NCBI GenBank assembly: GCA_016840085.1
Contig: JAEOTA010000018.1
Span: 124,001-188,000, forward strand
DNA: 64,000 nucleotides
Reading direction: 5' to 3'
From: Promethearchaeota archaeon
GTDB lineage: Archaea > Asgardarchaeota > Lokiarchaeia > Sigyniarchaeales > SOKP01
The notes below the pieces were generated by a model. The model worked only from the letters and a program-made list of their open reading frames with translations. It was not told where the DNA came from and searched no databases. Positions within the stretch are counted from its first letter, which is position 1; every line of letters starts with the position of its first letter. Below, piece after piece: positions 37,560-46,627 of this stretch. The position numbers and the translations under genes were made by a program.

Positions 37560-38483
37560 TTATTCTAATTCTATATCATCTTTTAAGCAATTAAAAATCT
37601 TTCGTGCTTCGGCACCTTGAGCTATTTCCCTACCAGAAATTTCAGTTACTCTTTTAGCCCACGCAACTTGTTCCCAGCTACCCTTAGCTAATTCTCCATT
37701 TGGCATTCTGATATTATCTTCTAAACCTACTCTAATATGCCCACTCCAAGCAGCAGCACACATCCCCGCTTGAAATTGTTGTTTAGCAACACCGCATACG
37801 CTCCATGTAGCTCTAGGTGGTTTTAGATTAAGTAAAGTCTCAAGATTTCCTGGAGAAAATGGAATCCCCCCAAGGACTCCAAAAACAAATTGAAAGTGTA
37901 AGGGTTGTTCAAATATACCTTCTTGTTTATTAAGGAAAAGCATGTTATACATTCCACCAAAATCATATATTTCCATTTCTGGTTTAGTACGAGATTTTCT
38001 CATATACTTAGCAAAAGTTTGAATAGTTGAAAATGTATTTGAAAAGATATTGCCTGCTCCCATAGTTACTTTTCCCGTTTTAAAATCACCAATCGAAAAA
38101 TTCATTGAGTTAGTATTTAAAGAGGCGAGTGGGGGTTTATACTTTCTAACAGGCATTATCCTTTCTCTATCACTTGCTACTGCACTGATAGCGGTACTTA
38201 AGTTTATAATAACATCTGGCGCTTTTTCTTTTATGTTTTCAACTGTAGCTTTAATAATATCCAAATTAGGAGTTGCAATACCTCCTTTAGAGGCATCTCT
38301 GGCATGAATATGAACTACAGCAGCTCCAGCATCATAACATTTTTTTGCTTCATCTCCAAACTCTTCTGGTGTATAAGGTACAGCGGGATTTTGTTCTTTT
38401 CTCGTAGCTGCCCCTGCTAACGCGGCTGAAATTACTAATTTATTTTCTGGATTATTTTCATATATTTCTGCCATTTTTAACAC
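37560..38483 (-). CDS. Beta-keto acid cleavage enzyme (BKACE, DUF849), copy 2
   Basis: The 307-residue paralogue of the 36236 gene has VHIHARDASKGGIAT (zinc HxH), LNTNSMNFSIGDF, FQFVFGVLGGIPFSPGNL and GHIRVGLEDNIRMPNG, ending in a short acidic tail. Differences around the substrate loop (ASKGGIATPN against PETGFPTAD; ISAVASDRERIMP against a shorter loop) suggest a different beta-keto acid. It is divergent from the DUF35/thiolase cassette that begins at 38784, so its product may feed that system. Confidence 0.9.
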   Translation of the reverse strand: MLKMAEIYENNPENKLVISAALAGAATRKEQNPAVPYTPEEFGDEAKKCYDAGAAVVHIHARDASKGGIATPNLDIIKATVENIKEKAPDVIINLSTAISAVASDRERIMPVRKYKPPLASLNTNSMNFSIGDFKTGKVTMGAGNIFSNTFSTIQTFAKYMRKSRTKPEMEIYDFGGMYNMLFLNKQEGIFEQPLHFQFVFGVLGGIPFSPGNLETLLNLKPPRATWSVCGVAKQQFQAGMCAAAWSGHIRVGLEDNIRMPNGELAKGSWEQVAWAKRVTEISGREIAQGAEARKIFNCLKDDIELE

Positions 38484-38783
38484 TTTTTGTTTACTTTTTT
38501 TGGATTTAAATAAATTATTAATTATTAATTCTTGAATAAAATATTAATTTCCTAAATATTTAAAGTTTAAAACTTAAATAATTAATGATTAAAACTTTTA
38601 AAATTAAGTAGAAGATTCTTAATCAACTATTTTCTTATACGAGTTATTCTTTTTCACAATATCGCAAAAATATTTTAATTTTCTTTAAATTCCTTAAAAA
38701 TTCTCTTTAAAAAGTTTTTTTTAATACAAATCATAAGATTAATCATAATAAAATTATAAATAAAAAATATAGAATGAAAAATT
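38484..38783. other. Divergent promoter region between BKACE and cassette A
   Basis: These 300 bases are A/T-rich with short repeats such as TATTAATTATTAATT around 38513. No protein-like frame is seen. They must carry promoters for the leftward BKACE gene and the rightward cassette. Confidence 0.5.
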
Positions 38784-39245
38784 ATGACCAATAAAGTGAT
38801 TGTGGCTAATAAGGGTTTAATTCGGGCGGAATTTAATTTCTGGGTTGGTCAATATATGGATAAATTCTATGATGGTCTTGAAAATAAAAAAATAATTGGA
38901 AATGAATGCCCCGAATGTGGAGACATTTTCGTTCCGCCAAGGAAAATATGTGGAAAATGTAATTTTTTAATTCCTTTGGATCAGAACTGGGTAGATTTGC
39001 CAGATACAGGAACTCTAAAAAATTATACAATAACACATTATAAAGTTAATGATAGATCGAGTCGTAAAGTAAAGAAACCTCAAATTATAGGAATGGTGCA
39101 GATTGATGGGAGTAATACAGCAATAATTTATAGACTTTTAGGTCTAGAGTCAGAGGAAGTCAAGATAGGAATGAAATTAAAAGTTCAATGGGAGGAAAAA
39201 ACAAAGGGAGACCCTTCAGATATTAAGGGTTTCATGAAAGCATGA
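38784..39245 (+). CDS. DUF35 zinc-ribbon/OB-fold protein, first gene of cassette A
   Basis: This 153-residue DUF35 protein has the N-terminal helix (RAEFNFWVGQYMDKFYDGL), zinc ribbon C42/C45/C56/C59 (ECPECGDIFVPPRKICGKC) and an OB-fold with LKNYTITHYKVND, IIGMVQIDGSNTAIIYRL and VKIGMKLKVQW. Its closest relative in the window is the product at 60134, which has the same RAEFNFWVG start. It begins an operon with two thiolase-like genes and another DUF35 gene. Role: likely acyl-CoA-binding or scaffold subunit of the thiolase-fold pair. Confidence 0.88.
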   Translation: MTNKVIVANKGLIRAEFNFWVGQYMDKFYDGLENKKIIGNECPECGDIFVPPRKICGKCNFLIPLDQNWVDLPDTGTLKNYTITHYKVNDRSSRKVKKPQIIGMVQIDGSNTAIIYRLLGLESEEVKIGMKLKVQWEEKTKGDPSDIKGFMKA

Positions 39246-39260
39246 GGGGTGATAACATAA

Positions 39261-40403
39261 ATGCAAAGAGTTGGAATTGTAGGATTTAATCAAGTAAAAT
39301 TATATTCAGATGCTAATTATGGTAGGTATGAGATGATCTTTGAGGCTGTGCGAGGAGTTTTAGACAGCGCAGGTCTGAAAAAGAAAGATATATCAACTGT
39401 GGTCTCGGCTACTAATGACTATTATGATGGTCGAACAATTTCAAATGCGCTAACTGTAGAGCCTGGAGGGGGATACTTAACAGATGAGTCTAAGGTTGAA
39501 ATGGATGGTGCTCATGCTGTATTATACGGATTAATGCGGATTTTATCTGGTAATCATAAATTAGCAGTTGTGTGGGGTGGGAGTATGGCATCATGTTTTC
39601 CATACCATTCTGCTCGATTATATGAGACAGATCCCACATGGGAGCGTCCACTTGCATATGTAAATGATATAACCTCTGCTGGATTTCAGATGAGAGCTTA
39701 TATGGAAAAGTTTGGAGTAAGTGCTGAAGATATTGCTAAAATCGCTGTTAAAAATAGAAAAAACGCTGAAAAAAACCCTTTAGCTTTAGCAGAAGCTCAA
39801 AATCCAAACTTAACAGTTAAAGACGTTTTAGATTCTGAGATTTATGCAAATCCAGTAACAGAATTAATGGTAGCTCAACCCTGTGATGGTATAGCTGCTT
39901 TATTATTAGCACCAGAAAAGCAAGCACTAAAGATCACAGATAATCCAGTCTGGATTACAGGTGTGGGTTATAGTCAAGAAACATATTATCTTGGAGATAG
40001 AGACTTATCCATTAGTAAATCCATGGAATTGGCAAGTAACATGGCATTTAATACTGCTGGAGTTAAAGATCCTATAAATGAAATTGATGTAGCTGAATTA
40101 TTTGAAGCTTATGCTCATGAAGAATTAATTTTTAGCGAAGCTTTAGGATTTGCTGAAAGAGGTAAAGGAACAAGTCTAAACTCTGAAATTGGTGGTGATC
40201 TACCGATCAATCCTTCTGGAGGTGCTCTTGGGGGGAATCCCCCTTGTGCAACGGGTTTGATAAGAATTATTGAAGCTGTTAAACAACTAAGAGGAGAGGC
40301 AAATGGTTATCAAGTTAAGAGTGCTAAAAAAGCCATTGCTTCGGGCCAGATAGGAATGTGTGCCCAAAATAACATATTATATGTATTAGAAGGAGGTAAT
40401 TAA
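39261..40403 (+). CDS. Thiolase-fold protein A1, catalytic residues degenerate
   Basis: The 380-residue thiolase-fold protein lacks the standard active site. The nucleophile region reads SKVEMDGAHAVLYGLM with no Cys, and the GHPxGATG motif is replaced by GALGGNPPCATGL, where His is lost. The third loop is QIGMCAQNNILYVLEGG. The paralogue at 58995 shares these changes, so they are conserved rather than random decay. It probably forms a heteromer with the next gene product, with one or both subunits using other residues, or being structural. A GGGGTGAT Shine-Dalgarno precedes the ATG by eight bases. Confidence 0.8.
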   Translation: MQRVGIVGFNQVKLYSDANYGRYEMIFEAVRGVLDSAGLKKKDISTVVSATNDYYDGRTISNALTVEPGGGYLTDESKVEMDGAHAVLYGLMRILSGNHKLAVVWGGSMASCFPYHSARLYETDPTWERPLAYVNDITSAGFQMRAYMEKFGVSAEDIAKIAVKNRKNAEKNPLALAEAQNPNLTVKDVLDSEIYANPVTELMVAQPCDGIAALLLAPEKQALKITDNPVWITGVGYSQETYYLGDRDLSISKSMELASNMAFNTAGVKDPINEIDVAELFEAYAHEELIFSEALGFAERGKGTSLNSEIGGDLPINPSGGALGGNPPCATGLIRIIEAVKQLRGEANGYQVKSAKKAIASGQIGMCAQNNILYVLEGGN

Positions 40404-40405
40404 AA

Positions 40406-41653
40406 ATGGGAAGACAAGTATGTGTTGCAAGTGCAGGTTTTAGTGAGCATGCTTCGAAGCGTTCAGATGTAAGCATGCCGGAATTAGTAAATGAGGCAAT
40501 AGAAGATTGCTTAAAAAAAATTCCAAGTATTGATCTTAAAGATATTGATGCTTTTGTAAATGGAAATATGCCTGCGTTTGAAGGTTCAAATATTCCTGAA
40601 CTATGGATGACAGATTGGATGGGTGCCAGAAATAAACCTTTATTGAGAGTCACTACAGGAGGTACTACAGGTGGTTCAGTAGCTATTGCAGGATATTATT
40701 CTGTCGCTGCTGGATTACCGGGTGTAGATACTGTATTAGCTATCGCTTTTGAGCAACAATCTCAAGGTGATACAAGTGTTGGACTTGCTAGCGTAGCTTA
40801 TGGAGAAATATCTGTTATGAACTCATTAGGTATTCCTTATGATCAATTAACACTTCTTTTATCTGGTGGTGCTGCTATAGGAATTGCTTCGTATCAAGCT
40901 ACTAATTATATGCGTAAAAGTAAAATTACAGAAGAAGATTTAGCTAGAGTTGTTGTTCAGAATAGACATAATGCAGCAAAAACATGGTGGGCTCATCTTA
41001 AAATGCCTGATCTTACAATTGAGGAAGTTTTAGATACACCCTACATTTCATATCCTTTAAGGTATGGAATGGTCTGCCCAGCATCTGATGGAGCATGCGC
41101 AATGCTATTTACAACCGAGGAAAAAGCAAAAAATATGTGTGATATTCCCGTATATGTAAATGGGGTAGGTAGTATAGCAACTGAAACTGCTCTTATTGGA
41201 TTTGATGGGAGTGGATCAGGACAACTAGATCTTTCTGAACAATTAGGTGCCCAAAAAACTTCTGAATTAGCCTTTAAACAAGCAGGCATTTCATTTCCAA
41301 GGAAAGAAGTTGACTATGCAGAAGTTTATTCTCCTTTTCCTAATCAAGAACTTATGTGGGTTGAGAAATTGGGTCTATTTGAAGAAAATACTGCTCCAAA
41401 AATGTATGAAACAGGAGTAACTGCTTTAAATGGTGAATTACCTATAAATTGTTCAGGAGGGGTTAATTCTACGAATGCAATTGGAGCATCAGCATTGGAA
41501 AGACCTGCTGTAGCAGCTTTACAAATCATGGGAAAAGCTAGTAATCAAGTTCCAAAAACAGTACACACGTCATTGGGGCATGGATGGGGGGGATATGTTA
41601 ATTTAGTTACAATGATGGCTATGGCTGATGAACCAGCTAGAAAATTTAAATAA
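40406..41653 (+). CDS. Thiolase-fold protein A2
   Basis: This 415-residue protein has the thiolase fold with LRVTTGGTTGGSVAIAGYYS in place of the cysteine motif and SGGVNSTNAIGASALERP where GHPxGATG should be (His replaced by Asn). The last loop is TSLGHGWGGYVN. These substitutions are shared exactly with the 57753 gene. The conserved VQNRHNAAKTWW and ADYAEVYSPFPNQELMWVE-type segments (here VDYAEVYSPFPNQELMWVE) mark the subfamily. It follows A1 by two bases with a GGAGG site, so A1 and A2 likely make one heteromeric complex with the DUF35 proteins. Confidence 0.8.
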   Translation: MGRQVCVASAGFSEHASKRSDVSMPELVNEAIEDCLKKIPSIDLKDIDAFVNGNMPAFEGSNIPELWMTDWMGARNKPLLRVTTGGTTGGSVAIAGYYSVAAGLPGVDTVLAIAFEQQSQGDTSVGLASVAYGEISVMNSLGIPYDQLTLLLSGGAAIGIASYQATNYMRKSKITEEDLARVVVQNRHNAAKTWWAHLKMPDLTIEEVLDTPYISYPLRYGMVCPASDGACAMLFTTEEKAKNMCDIPVYVNGVGSIATETALIGFDGSGSGQLDLSEQLGAQKTSELAFKQAGISFPRKEVDYAEVYSPFPNQELMWVEKLGLFEENTAPKMYETGVTALNGELPINCSGGVNSTNAIGASALERPAVAALQIMGKASNQVPKTVHTSLGHGWGGYVNLVTMMAMADEPARKFK

Positions 41654-41672
41654 AAAATTGAGGTAATATAAA

Positions 41673-42203
41673 TTGTCTAAAAGAACGTTAAGAAAATCAA
41701 TGGATTATATTAAAGAAGAATATGTAAGAACAAGGACTATGCCAGCAAGTTGGTATTTATCCAGTTATCAATTTAAATTTAATATTACTCATATGAAACC
41801 ATTTCTTGATAAATTAAAGCAGAAAAAGCTAATTGGTTTACAATGTTCAAGTTGTAATAGAATTTATTTCCCTCCACGCCAAATTTGCGGTAAATGCCTC
41901 GTTAAACCTGATAGGTGGGTTGATTTGCGTGAAACTGGGAGGGTAGCCTCGTACACCGTAACTTATTTAAAAGATCCCGAAACTGATGAAGTTTTAGAAC
42001 GACCTATTGTTTGTGCGCAATTAGATGGGGCAGATACTTCATACCCAGCACAGTTAGATCCTGATGTTGAATTTAAGGATACTTATATAGGAATGCCAAT
42101 AAAAGTTCACTGGGCTGAAAATATTAAGGGTGGAATGATGGATATTGAATATTACGATCCAATTGAAGATGATGCTAAAGATTTAGGTTTACGTAAAGAG
42201 TAA
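41673..42203 (+). CDS. DUF35 zinc-ribbon/OB-fold protein, last gene of cassette A
   Basis: The 176-residue DUF35 protein begins at TTG 41673 after a GAGGT ribosome site. An N-terminal basic extension (MSKRTLRKSMDYIKEEYVRT) leads to zinc ribbon C58/C61/C72/C75 (CSSCNRIYFPPRQICGKC) and the OB-fold (ASYTVTYLKD, PIVCAQLDGADTSYP, YIGMPIKVHW). It ends in an acidic tail. Its counterpart in cassette B is the 57229 gene, which shares RTKTMPGSW/RTRTMPASW and YYEPIED/YYDPIED-like motifs. Two different DUF35 proteins per cassette suggest one per thiolase-fold subunit. Confidence 0.88.
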   Translation: MSKRTLRKSMDYIKEEYVRTRTMPASWYLSSYQFKFNITHMKPFLDKLKQKKLIGLQCSSCNRIYFPPRQICGKCLVKPDRWVDLRETGRVASYTVTYLKDPETDEVLERPIVCAQLDGADTSYPAQLDPDVEFKDTYIGMPIKVHWAENIKGGMMDIEYYDPIEDDAKDLGLRKE

Positions 42204-42222
42204 AAATTAATTTTCTACAAAC

Positions 42223-42233
42223 TTTTTTTTTTT
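42223..42233 (+). terminator. T-run ending cassette A
   Basis: Eleven T in a row start 20 bases after the last DUF35 stop, in the 57-base gap before the convergent threonine aldolase gene. This is a good archaeal U-tract terminator candidate for the rightward operon. Confidence 0.45.
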
Positions 42234-42260
42234 AATAAATAGCACTTCAATTTAAAATTA

Positions 42261-43319
42261 TTATATAAATTTAGTCAAAACTTTTCCTATTTTCTCACTA
42301 GCAAATTCGATATCGTTCTCATTTAGTCCGTAATGAGTCACAAATCTGATTTTATCTTTACTTATACTAAAAGCTAAAACTCCTTCTTTTCCAAATTCAG
42401 TTATTATTTTTGATATTTCTATTTTTTTCATAAGTTCAACAATAACAATATTGGTATCAGGTGTATGAATTTTAACCGGTAAATTATAAGTCTTAATACA
42501 TTCAGCAAGTAATTTAGCATTTTTATGATCTTCTTCAAGCCGTTGTATCCACTTCGGTTCAAGTGCGATTAATCCAAAAACGGCTATTATTCCTGCTTGT
42601 CGCATACCACCTCCTAACATTTTTCGATATCTTCTAGCTTTTGAAATAAAATCTTTTGAACCTGCTACAATTGACCCTACAGGGCATGATAATCCTTTAG
42701 ATAAACAAAACATAACACTATCCACATGTTTAGTAAATTCTGTGACTGGAACATTTAAACCTATTGCAGCGTTGAATATTCTTGCTCCATCCATATGAAA
42801 TTTCAATTTATTTATATCAGCAAAATTTTTCATTTTTTGTAAATCTTCGGGGTTTATTATAACTCCACCATGATAATTATGCGTATTTTCTTGACTTATC
42901 AGAGTTGTGGGTGGTTGATGAATATCTTCTCGATTACGAATCATATCCTGAAGATTATCTAAATTGGGAACACCTTTATCAGAAGAGAACGTACATATCA
43001 TTAATCCGCCTAATCTAGCAGTACTCCCAACTTCATGTCCATAAATATGACTTCGTTTCTCAATCATTATTTCATCTCCAGGATTAGTTTGAGACAGCAA
43101 GGAAATAAGGTTGCCTTGTGTTCCTGAAGTAACTAATAATGCTGCTTCTTTACCAACAACTTTAGCTGCTTTTTCTTCCAAGTCATTAACAGTTGGATCT
43201 TCTCCTTCAACATCATCGCCCAATTTGGAATTACCTAATGATCTTAATGCTTCCCACATTTCTGGTGATGGTTTTGTTACAGTATCAGAACGTAAATCAA
43301 CAATCCTCAATTTAATCAA
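42261..43319 (-). CDS. ltaE: Low-specificity L-threonine aldolase
   Basis: The 352-residue fold-type I PLP enzyme cleaves L-threonine/allo-threonine to glycine and acetaldehyde. It has VDLRSDTVTKPSPEM near the N-terminus, DPTVNDLEEKAA, VTSGTQGNLIS, NTHNYHGGVI, FHMDGARIFNAA and the PLP lysine in CLSKGLSCPVGS (Lys208). Length matches. It starts at TTG 43319. It stands between the thiolase cassette and the DUF362 gene without sharing their strand or pathway clearly. Confidence 0.92.
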   Translation of the reverse strand: MIKLRIVDLRSDTVTKPSPEMWEALRSLGNSKLGDDVEGEDPTVNDLEEKAAKVVGKEAALLVTSGTQGNLISLLSQTNPGDEIMIEKRSHIYGHEVGSTARLGGLMICTFSSDKGVPNLDNLQDMIRNREDIHQPPTTLISQENTHNYHGGVIINPEDLQKMKNFADINKLKFHMDGARIFNAAIGLNVPVTEFTKHVDSVMFCLSKGLSCPVGSIVAGSKDFISKARRYRKMLGGGMRQAGIIAVFGLIALEPKWIQRLEEDHKNAKLLAECIKTYNLPVKIHTPDTNIVIVELMKKIEISKIITEFGKEGVLAFSISKDKIRFVTHYGLNENDIEFASEKIGKVLTKFI

Positions 43320-43413
43320 GATTTATTCAATAATTTATTAAATCTGTATAATGCTTCATAGCACTAAAATTGTATGATAAAAACAAAAAGCACTAGATGG
43401 TTATTTTCTAGAG

Positions 43414-44253
43414 TTAAAACTTATGATAAACTTCGCTTATCTGTTTTCCTATTATTTCAATATCATTTATATTTGCCGTACCAAGTTGTTTTTCTTCTCC
43501 ATATTTTAAATATTTCACTTTATCCGGACCAAATCCCATAATTGCACTCCCAACTCTATCAACAGCTACAGGATCTTCTCCAGCAATGATCAGATCCATT
43601 TGAATAGGTTTTCCTCCTAGTTCCCAACCATTTGACCCAACAATCCCATCAATGATTTGGAATTTCATTTTAGATCGCAACACTGAAACTAAATCAGCTA
43701 TCTTTTTATGAAGGTTTGAATGCATTATACTTTTAGGTGAAATAGTTCCCATCATATTTTTCATGCTTAACGTAGTTCTGGCCATGTTATGTGTTTTTAA
43801 AGAAGGAACTGAAATAATAAAACTCGCGTCCATGGCTGTTTTTGCTATGTTAACAGTTTTCAGTGCTAAGGGATTAAGTATTTCAATATTATTTATAATC
43901 TCATCATTATTTAAATTCATAATCTTAATTCCATATTCCTCTAACCGAAAGATCTCATTTAACCTAAAAAATTTTTCTGATGTTCCAAAGGAACCACCAT
44001 CAGCAACGATTATTTTTTTTGGATTGATTTTCGCCTCTTGAATGAGATACATAACGATTCCTTCCAAAGTATCTGTTGAGGTTACATTTCCAGTACTAAA
44101 ATGATCCGAGGTTACCCAATTAGGATTTACTAAGACTTTTTTTTCTACTCTTGTTATAAAGTTCTTTAAAGGAATCATTTTAAGAGTTCTTAAAACAACA
44201 TCTTGAGTAGTTTCATGCGATTTTCTTTTGATTGTATAGACTTTTGTTTTCAT
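43414..44253 (-). CDS. DUF362 domain protein
   Basis: I take ATG 44253 (MKTKVYTIKRKSHET), giving 279 residues. An upstream start at 44337 would add a Phe-rich, translated poly-A/T stretch that is not protein-like. The core has the DUF362 pattern: KKVLVNPNWVTSDH, the block KKIIVADGGSFGTSE, ISVPSLKTHNMARTTLSMKN (in part: VPSLKTHNMARTTLSMKN), IDGIVGSNGWELGG and LIIAGEDPVAVDRVGSAIMG. DUF362 proteins usually accompany or are fused to 4Fe-4S ferredoxin domains; none is present here. The function is unknown. Confidence 0.88.
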   Translation of the reverse strand: MKTKVYTIKRKSHETTQDVVLRTLKMIPLKNFITRVEKKVLVNPNWVTSDHFSTGNVTSTDTLEGIVMYLIQEAKINPKKIIVADGGSFGTSEKFFRLNEIFRLEEYGIKIMNLNNDEIINNIEILNPLALKTVNIAKTAMDASFIISVPSLKTHNMARTTLSMKNMMGTISPKSIMHSNLHKKIADLVSVLRSKMKFQIIDGIVGSNGWELGGKPIQMDLIIAGEDPVAVDRVGSAIMGFGPDKVKYLKYGEEKQLGTANINDIEIIGKQISEVYHKF

Positions 44254-44306
44254 CTTTACTATAATTCTCTCGAATAAAAGGAATAAGCTTTTAAACAATA
44301 AATAGT

Positions 44307-44322
44307 AAAAAAAAAAAAAAAA
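44307..44322 (-). terminator. 16-base T-run (leftward) after the ABC transporter operon
   Basis: Sixteen consecutive A on the plus strand read as a T16 run on the minus strand, about 50 bases past the stop of the last ABC permease gene. It is the longest homopolymer in this region and a strong U-tract terminator candidate for the four-gene transporter operon. Confidence 0.5.
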
Positions 44323-44370
44323 TTTTTGTTTAAACATTCATTATTTCAATATTTCAAATTCTTGTTTTTA

Positions 44371-45150
44371 CTATAAACCTGGAATAGCGGTCCGTTTGTG
44401 GACAGAATCTAACAACTTGGAAATAATTGTGATTAGAACTAGAAATATGAGAGCAACAAGGCTGTACGTAGCAAGTGTGAGAAATACCTCTGAAATAATA
44501 TGATGTGCTTTAGCAAAAAGTTCCGTTACTCCAATATAAAAGACAACAACAGTGTATTTCGGAAGATAAGCAGCTTCATTAGACCATGCAGGAATAACAC
44601 GGCGTAGAGCCTGTGGTAAGATAACATGAAAAATACCCGCTCGACGAGACATACCAAGCGATTGGGCTGCTTCTAACTGTCCGGTGCCAACAGATGTAAT
44701 GGCTCCACGAAAATATTCAGCTTGATAAGCTGCACTATTAAGACCTAACGTGAGAATACCAATTAGAGTTGGGTGATCTAGGAGGACAATCGTTATATCC
44801 CTGTCAAAGATTTGAGTGCTGACGTAGAAACGCCACCTTACAATGGGGATATAGGGAAGTCCCTCCGCTTCTAGGATAGCAATTATACTATAGGGGAGAA
44901 AGTAGAAGAGGAACAATTGTGCAAGCAAAGGTGTGCCACGCATAAGTTCGATATATCCTGTAGCAATCCGTGAAAAAATCTTTCCTCCGTATTGGCGGAG
45001 ACCAGCGAGCAAGAGGCCAAGGAAAAAACCTATTATAAGAGCCCACATATATAACCACATAGTCTTTGTTAAGCCTTCGAGGATGTGATCCCAGAACTCT
45101 AATACGCGAAGAAATTCCTCTATCTGTTCAGGAAGAGCTTGAAATATCAT
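44371..45150 (-). CDS. Polar amino-acid ABC transporter permease, second
   Basis: The 259-residue HisM/GlnP-type permease has about five TM helices and the ATPase-contact EAA loop GTGQLEAAQSLGMSRRAGIF followed by HVILPQALRRVIPAWSNE. It overlaps the ATPase gene by four bases. Base composition and codon use are visibly richer in G and C than the flanking genes, which suggests arrival by transfer of the whole operon. With the other permease it would form a heterodimeric membrane channel. Confidence 0.9.
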   Translation of the reverse strand: MIFQALPEQIEEFLRVLEFWDHILEGLTKTMWLYMWALIIGFFLGLLLAGLRQYGGKIFSRIATGYIELMRGTPLLAQLFLFYFLPYSIIAILEAEGLPYIPIVRWRFYVSTQIFDRDITIVLLDHPTLIGILTLGLNSAAYQAEYFRGAITSVGTGQLEAAQSLGMSRRAGIFHVILPQALRRVIPAWSNEAAYLPKYTVVVFYIGVTELFAKAHHIISEVFLTLATYSLVALIFLVLITIISKLLDSVHKRTAIPGL

Positions 45151-45938
45151 TTAGTTCCCTCCTCGTCCGGCAACTTTAAAAGTTCTTCATGACGTCCATA
45201 TAAAATATCGATCTGTTCTATGAAGTTCTTTACTCGATCTGATTTGGGAGATGTTAAGATATTTTTAGGAGATCCTTGTTCTATAATAACTCCTCCATCG
45301 AGAAAGATCATTTCTGATGCAACTGCACTAGCAAATCCCATTTCATGAGTAACTACTACCATTGTTGTGCCCGCTTTAGCAATTTCCAGCATCACTTGAA
45401 GCACTTCTCCAATTAGTTCAGGATCCAAGGCAGAGGTCGGCTCATCAAATAATAATACATCAGGCTCCATAGCCAAGGCACGTGCAATACCCACTCTTTG
45501 TTGTTGGCCACCTGACAGTTCTGCAGGATAATGATCAGCCCATTCCACCATTTTAACACGCTTTAAAGTCTCTAATGCCTTTGATTGAGCTTCCTCCTTT
45601 TCCAATCCCTTCACTCGGCGCAGTCCGAGACTAACGTTATCAATCGCTTTGAGATGAGCAAATAAGTTAAAATGTTGGAATACCATCCCGATCTTCGATC
45701 GTATTATATTGAGATCGACTCCAGGTGCCATCAAATTCTGTCCAGAAAGAAACACCTTACCTTTATCAGGGGGACTCAACATATTGATGCAGCGAAGTAG
45801 TGTACTTTTACCACCGCCACTCGGTCCAAAAATGACTTTAACCTCTCGTTCCGCTAACTCGAATGATACTCCCTTAAGGACTTGCAAATCCTCATATGAT
45901 TTCCACACATTAATTATACGCAGTACAGGTTCAACTAT
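45147..45938 (-). CDS. Polar amino-acid ABC transporter ATPase; ATA start likely
   Basis: The 263-residue GlnQ/HisP-type ATPase has Walker A GPSGGGKST, Q-loop VFQHFNLFAHL, signature LSGGQQQR, Walker B VLLFDEPTSALD and H-loop VVTHEMGFA. The first GTG (45908, MWKSYEDLQVLKGVS) cuts into the first beta strand. The frame upstream encodes VEPVLRIIN, as family members have. No ATG/GTG/TTG lies there; ATA 45938 follows GGTGG by six bases and the permease stop by two. I therefore place the start at ATA 45938. It is coupled to the genes on both sides. Confidence 0.88.
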   Translation of the reverse strand: MVEPVLRIINVWKSYEDLQVLKGVSFELAEREVKVIFGPSGGGKSTLLRCINMLSPPDKGKVFLSGQNLMAPGVDLNIIRSKIGMVFQHFNLFAHLKAIDNVSLGLRRVKGLEKEEAQSKALETLKRVKMVEWADHYPAELSGGQQQRVGIARALAMEPDVLLFDEPTSALDPELIGEVLQVMLEIAKAGTTMVVVTHEMGFASAVASEMIFLDGGVIIEQGSPKNILTSPKSDRVKNFIEQIDILYGRHEELLKLPDEEGTK

Positions 45939-45940
45939 AT

Positions 45941-46627
45941 CTAACCACCCCCCATTCCTAACTTTCCAAGTTTCTTGGTTTGTCGTTCACCAAAGATTCT
46001 AGTTACTGGATATGTAAACAAAAAGTATAGAATTGCGACCACTCCCATTGTAAGGGCCCAAAGTTGAGGGAAGTTTCCAGAGATATCTAAACCTGCTTTC
46101 GTCATCTCAACAATTCCAACCGCATATGCGAAAGATGAATCTTTGATGACTACCGCATACTCATTAGACCAACTAGGAACAGATAGTCGTAATGCTTGAG
46201 GAAAAACAACATGTCGGAAAGCTTGGAATCGGTTCATCCCCAGCGCACGAGCAGCCTCCATCTGCCCTGGATTCACTGATAAAATAGCCCCACGAAAAAT
46301 TTGAGACTGGTAGGCCCCACTACGAAGACCAAGTGCTAAGAATACACCAGCAAGAGGTCTAATTCCGCGTTCCATATACCAAAACAAACCCGGTATTCCG
46401 AATGCAAATATGAAGATCAGGACTAGGACTGGGATACCGCGGAATAGCTTTTCATAACCACTCGCTAACCAACCGAGTTCCTTACCGCCATAAACTCGCA
46501 TAAGTGCTAGCGATAGACCTAAAGCAAATCCCAATAATAAGCCTACGGCGGTAAGTATTAATGTTGCGGGTAAACCAGTTGTAAGAATATAAAAAAAAAT
46601 TGTGGGGAAATCGGGATTATCACTCAT
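45941..46627 (-). CDS. Polar amino-acid ABC transporter permease, first
   Basis: The 228-residue HisQ/GlnP-type permease has an N-terminal TM helix (LILTAVGLLLGFALGLSLAL), about five helices in all, and the EAA loop VNPGQMEAARALGMNRFQAF followed by HVVFPQALRLSVPSWSNE. It overlaps the solute-binding protein gene by four bases. The product partners the 44371 permease; the shared WSNE motif and similar loops show the two are homologous subunits. G+C is higher than background. Confidence 0.9.
   Translation of the reverse strand: MSDNPDFPTIFFYILTTGLPATLILTAVGLLLGFALGLSLALMRVYGGKELGWLASGYEKLFRGIPVLVLIFIFAFGIPGLFWYMERGIRPLAGVFLALGLRSGAYQSQIFRGAILSVNPGQMEAARALGMNRFQAFRHVVFPQALRLSVPSWSNEYAVVIKDSSFAYAVGIVEMTKAGLDISGNFPQLWALTMGVVAILYFLFTYPVTRIFGERQTKKLGKLGMGGG

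Noticed and set aside
38500..38560. Short AT-rich repeats (TTATTAATTATTAATT) as a possible CRISPR or origin
   Set aside because: No regular spacers, no longer repeat unit, and no origin-binding boxes or replication genes nearby.
44254..44337. N-terminal extension of the DUF362 gene as a membrane anchor
   Set aside because: The extra residues come from translating a poly-T run that looks like the terminator of the ABC operon; the family begins at ATG 44253.
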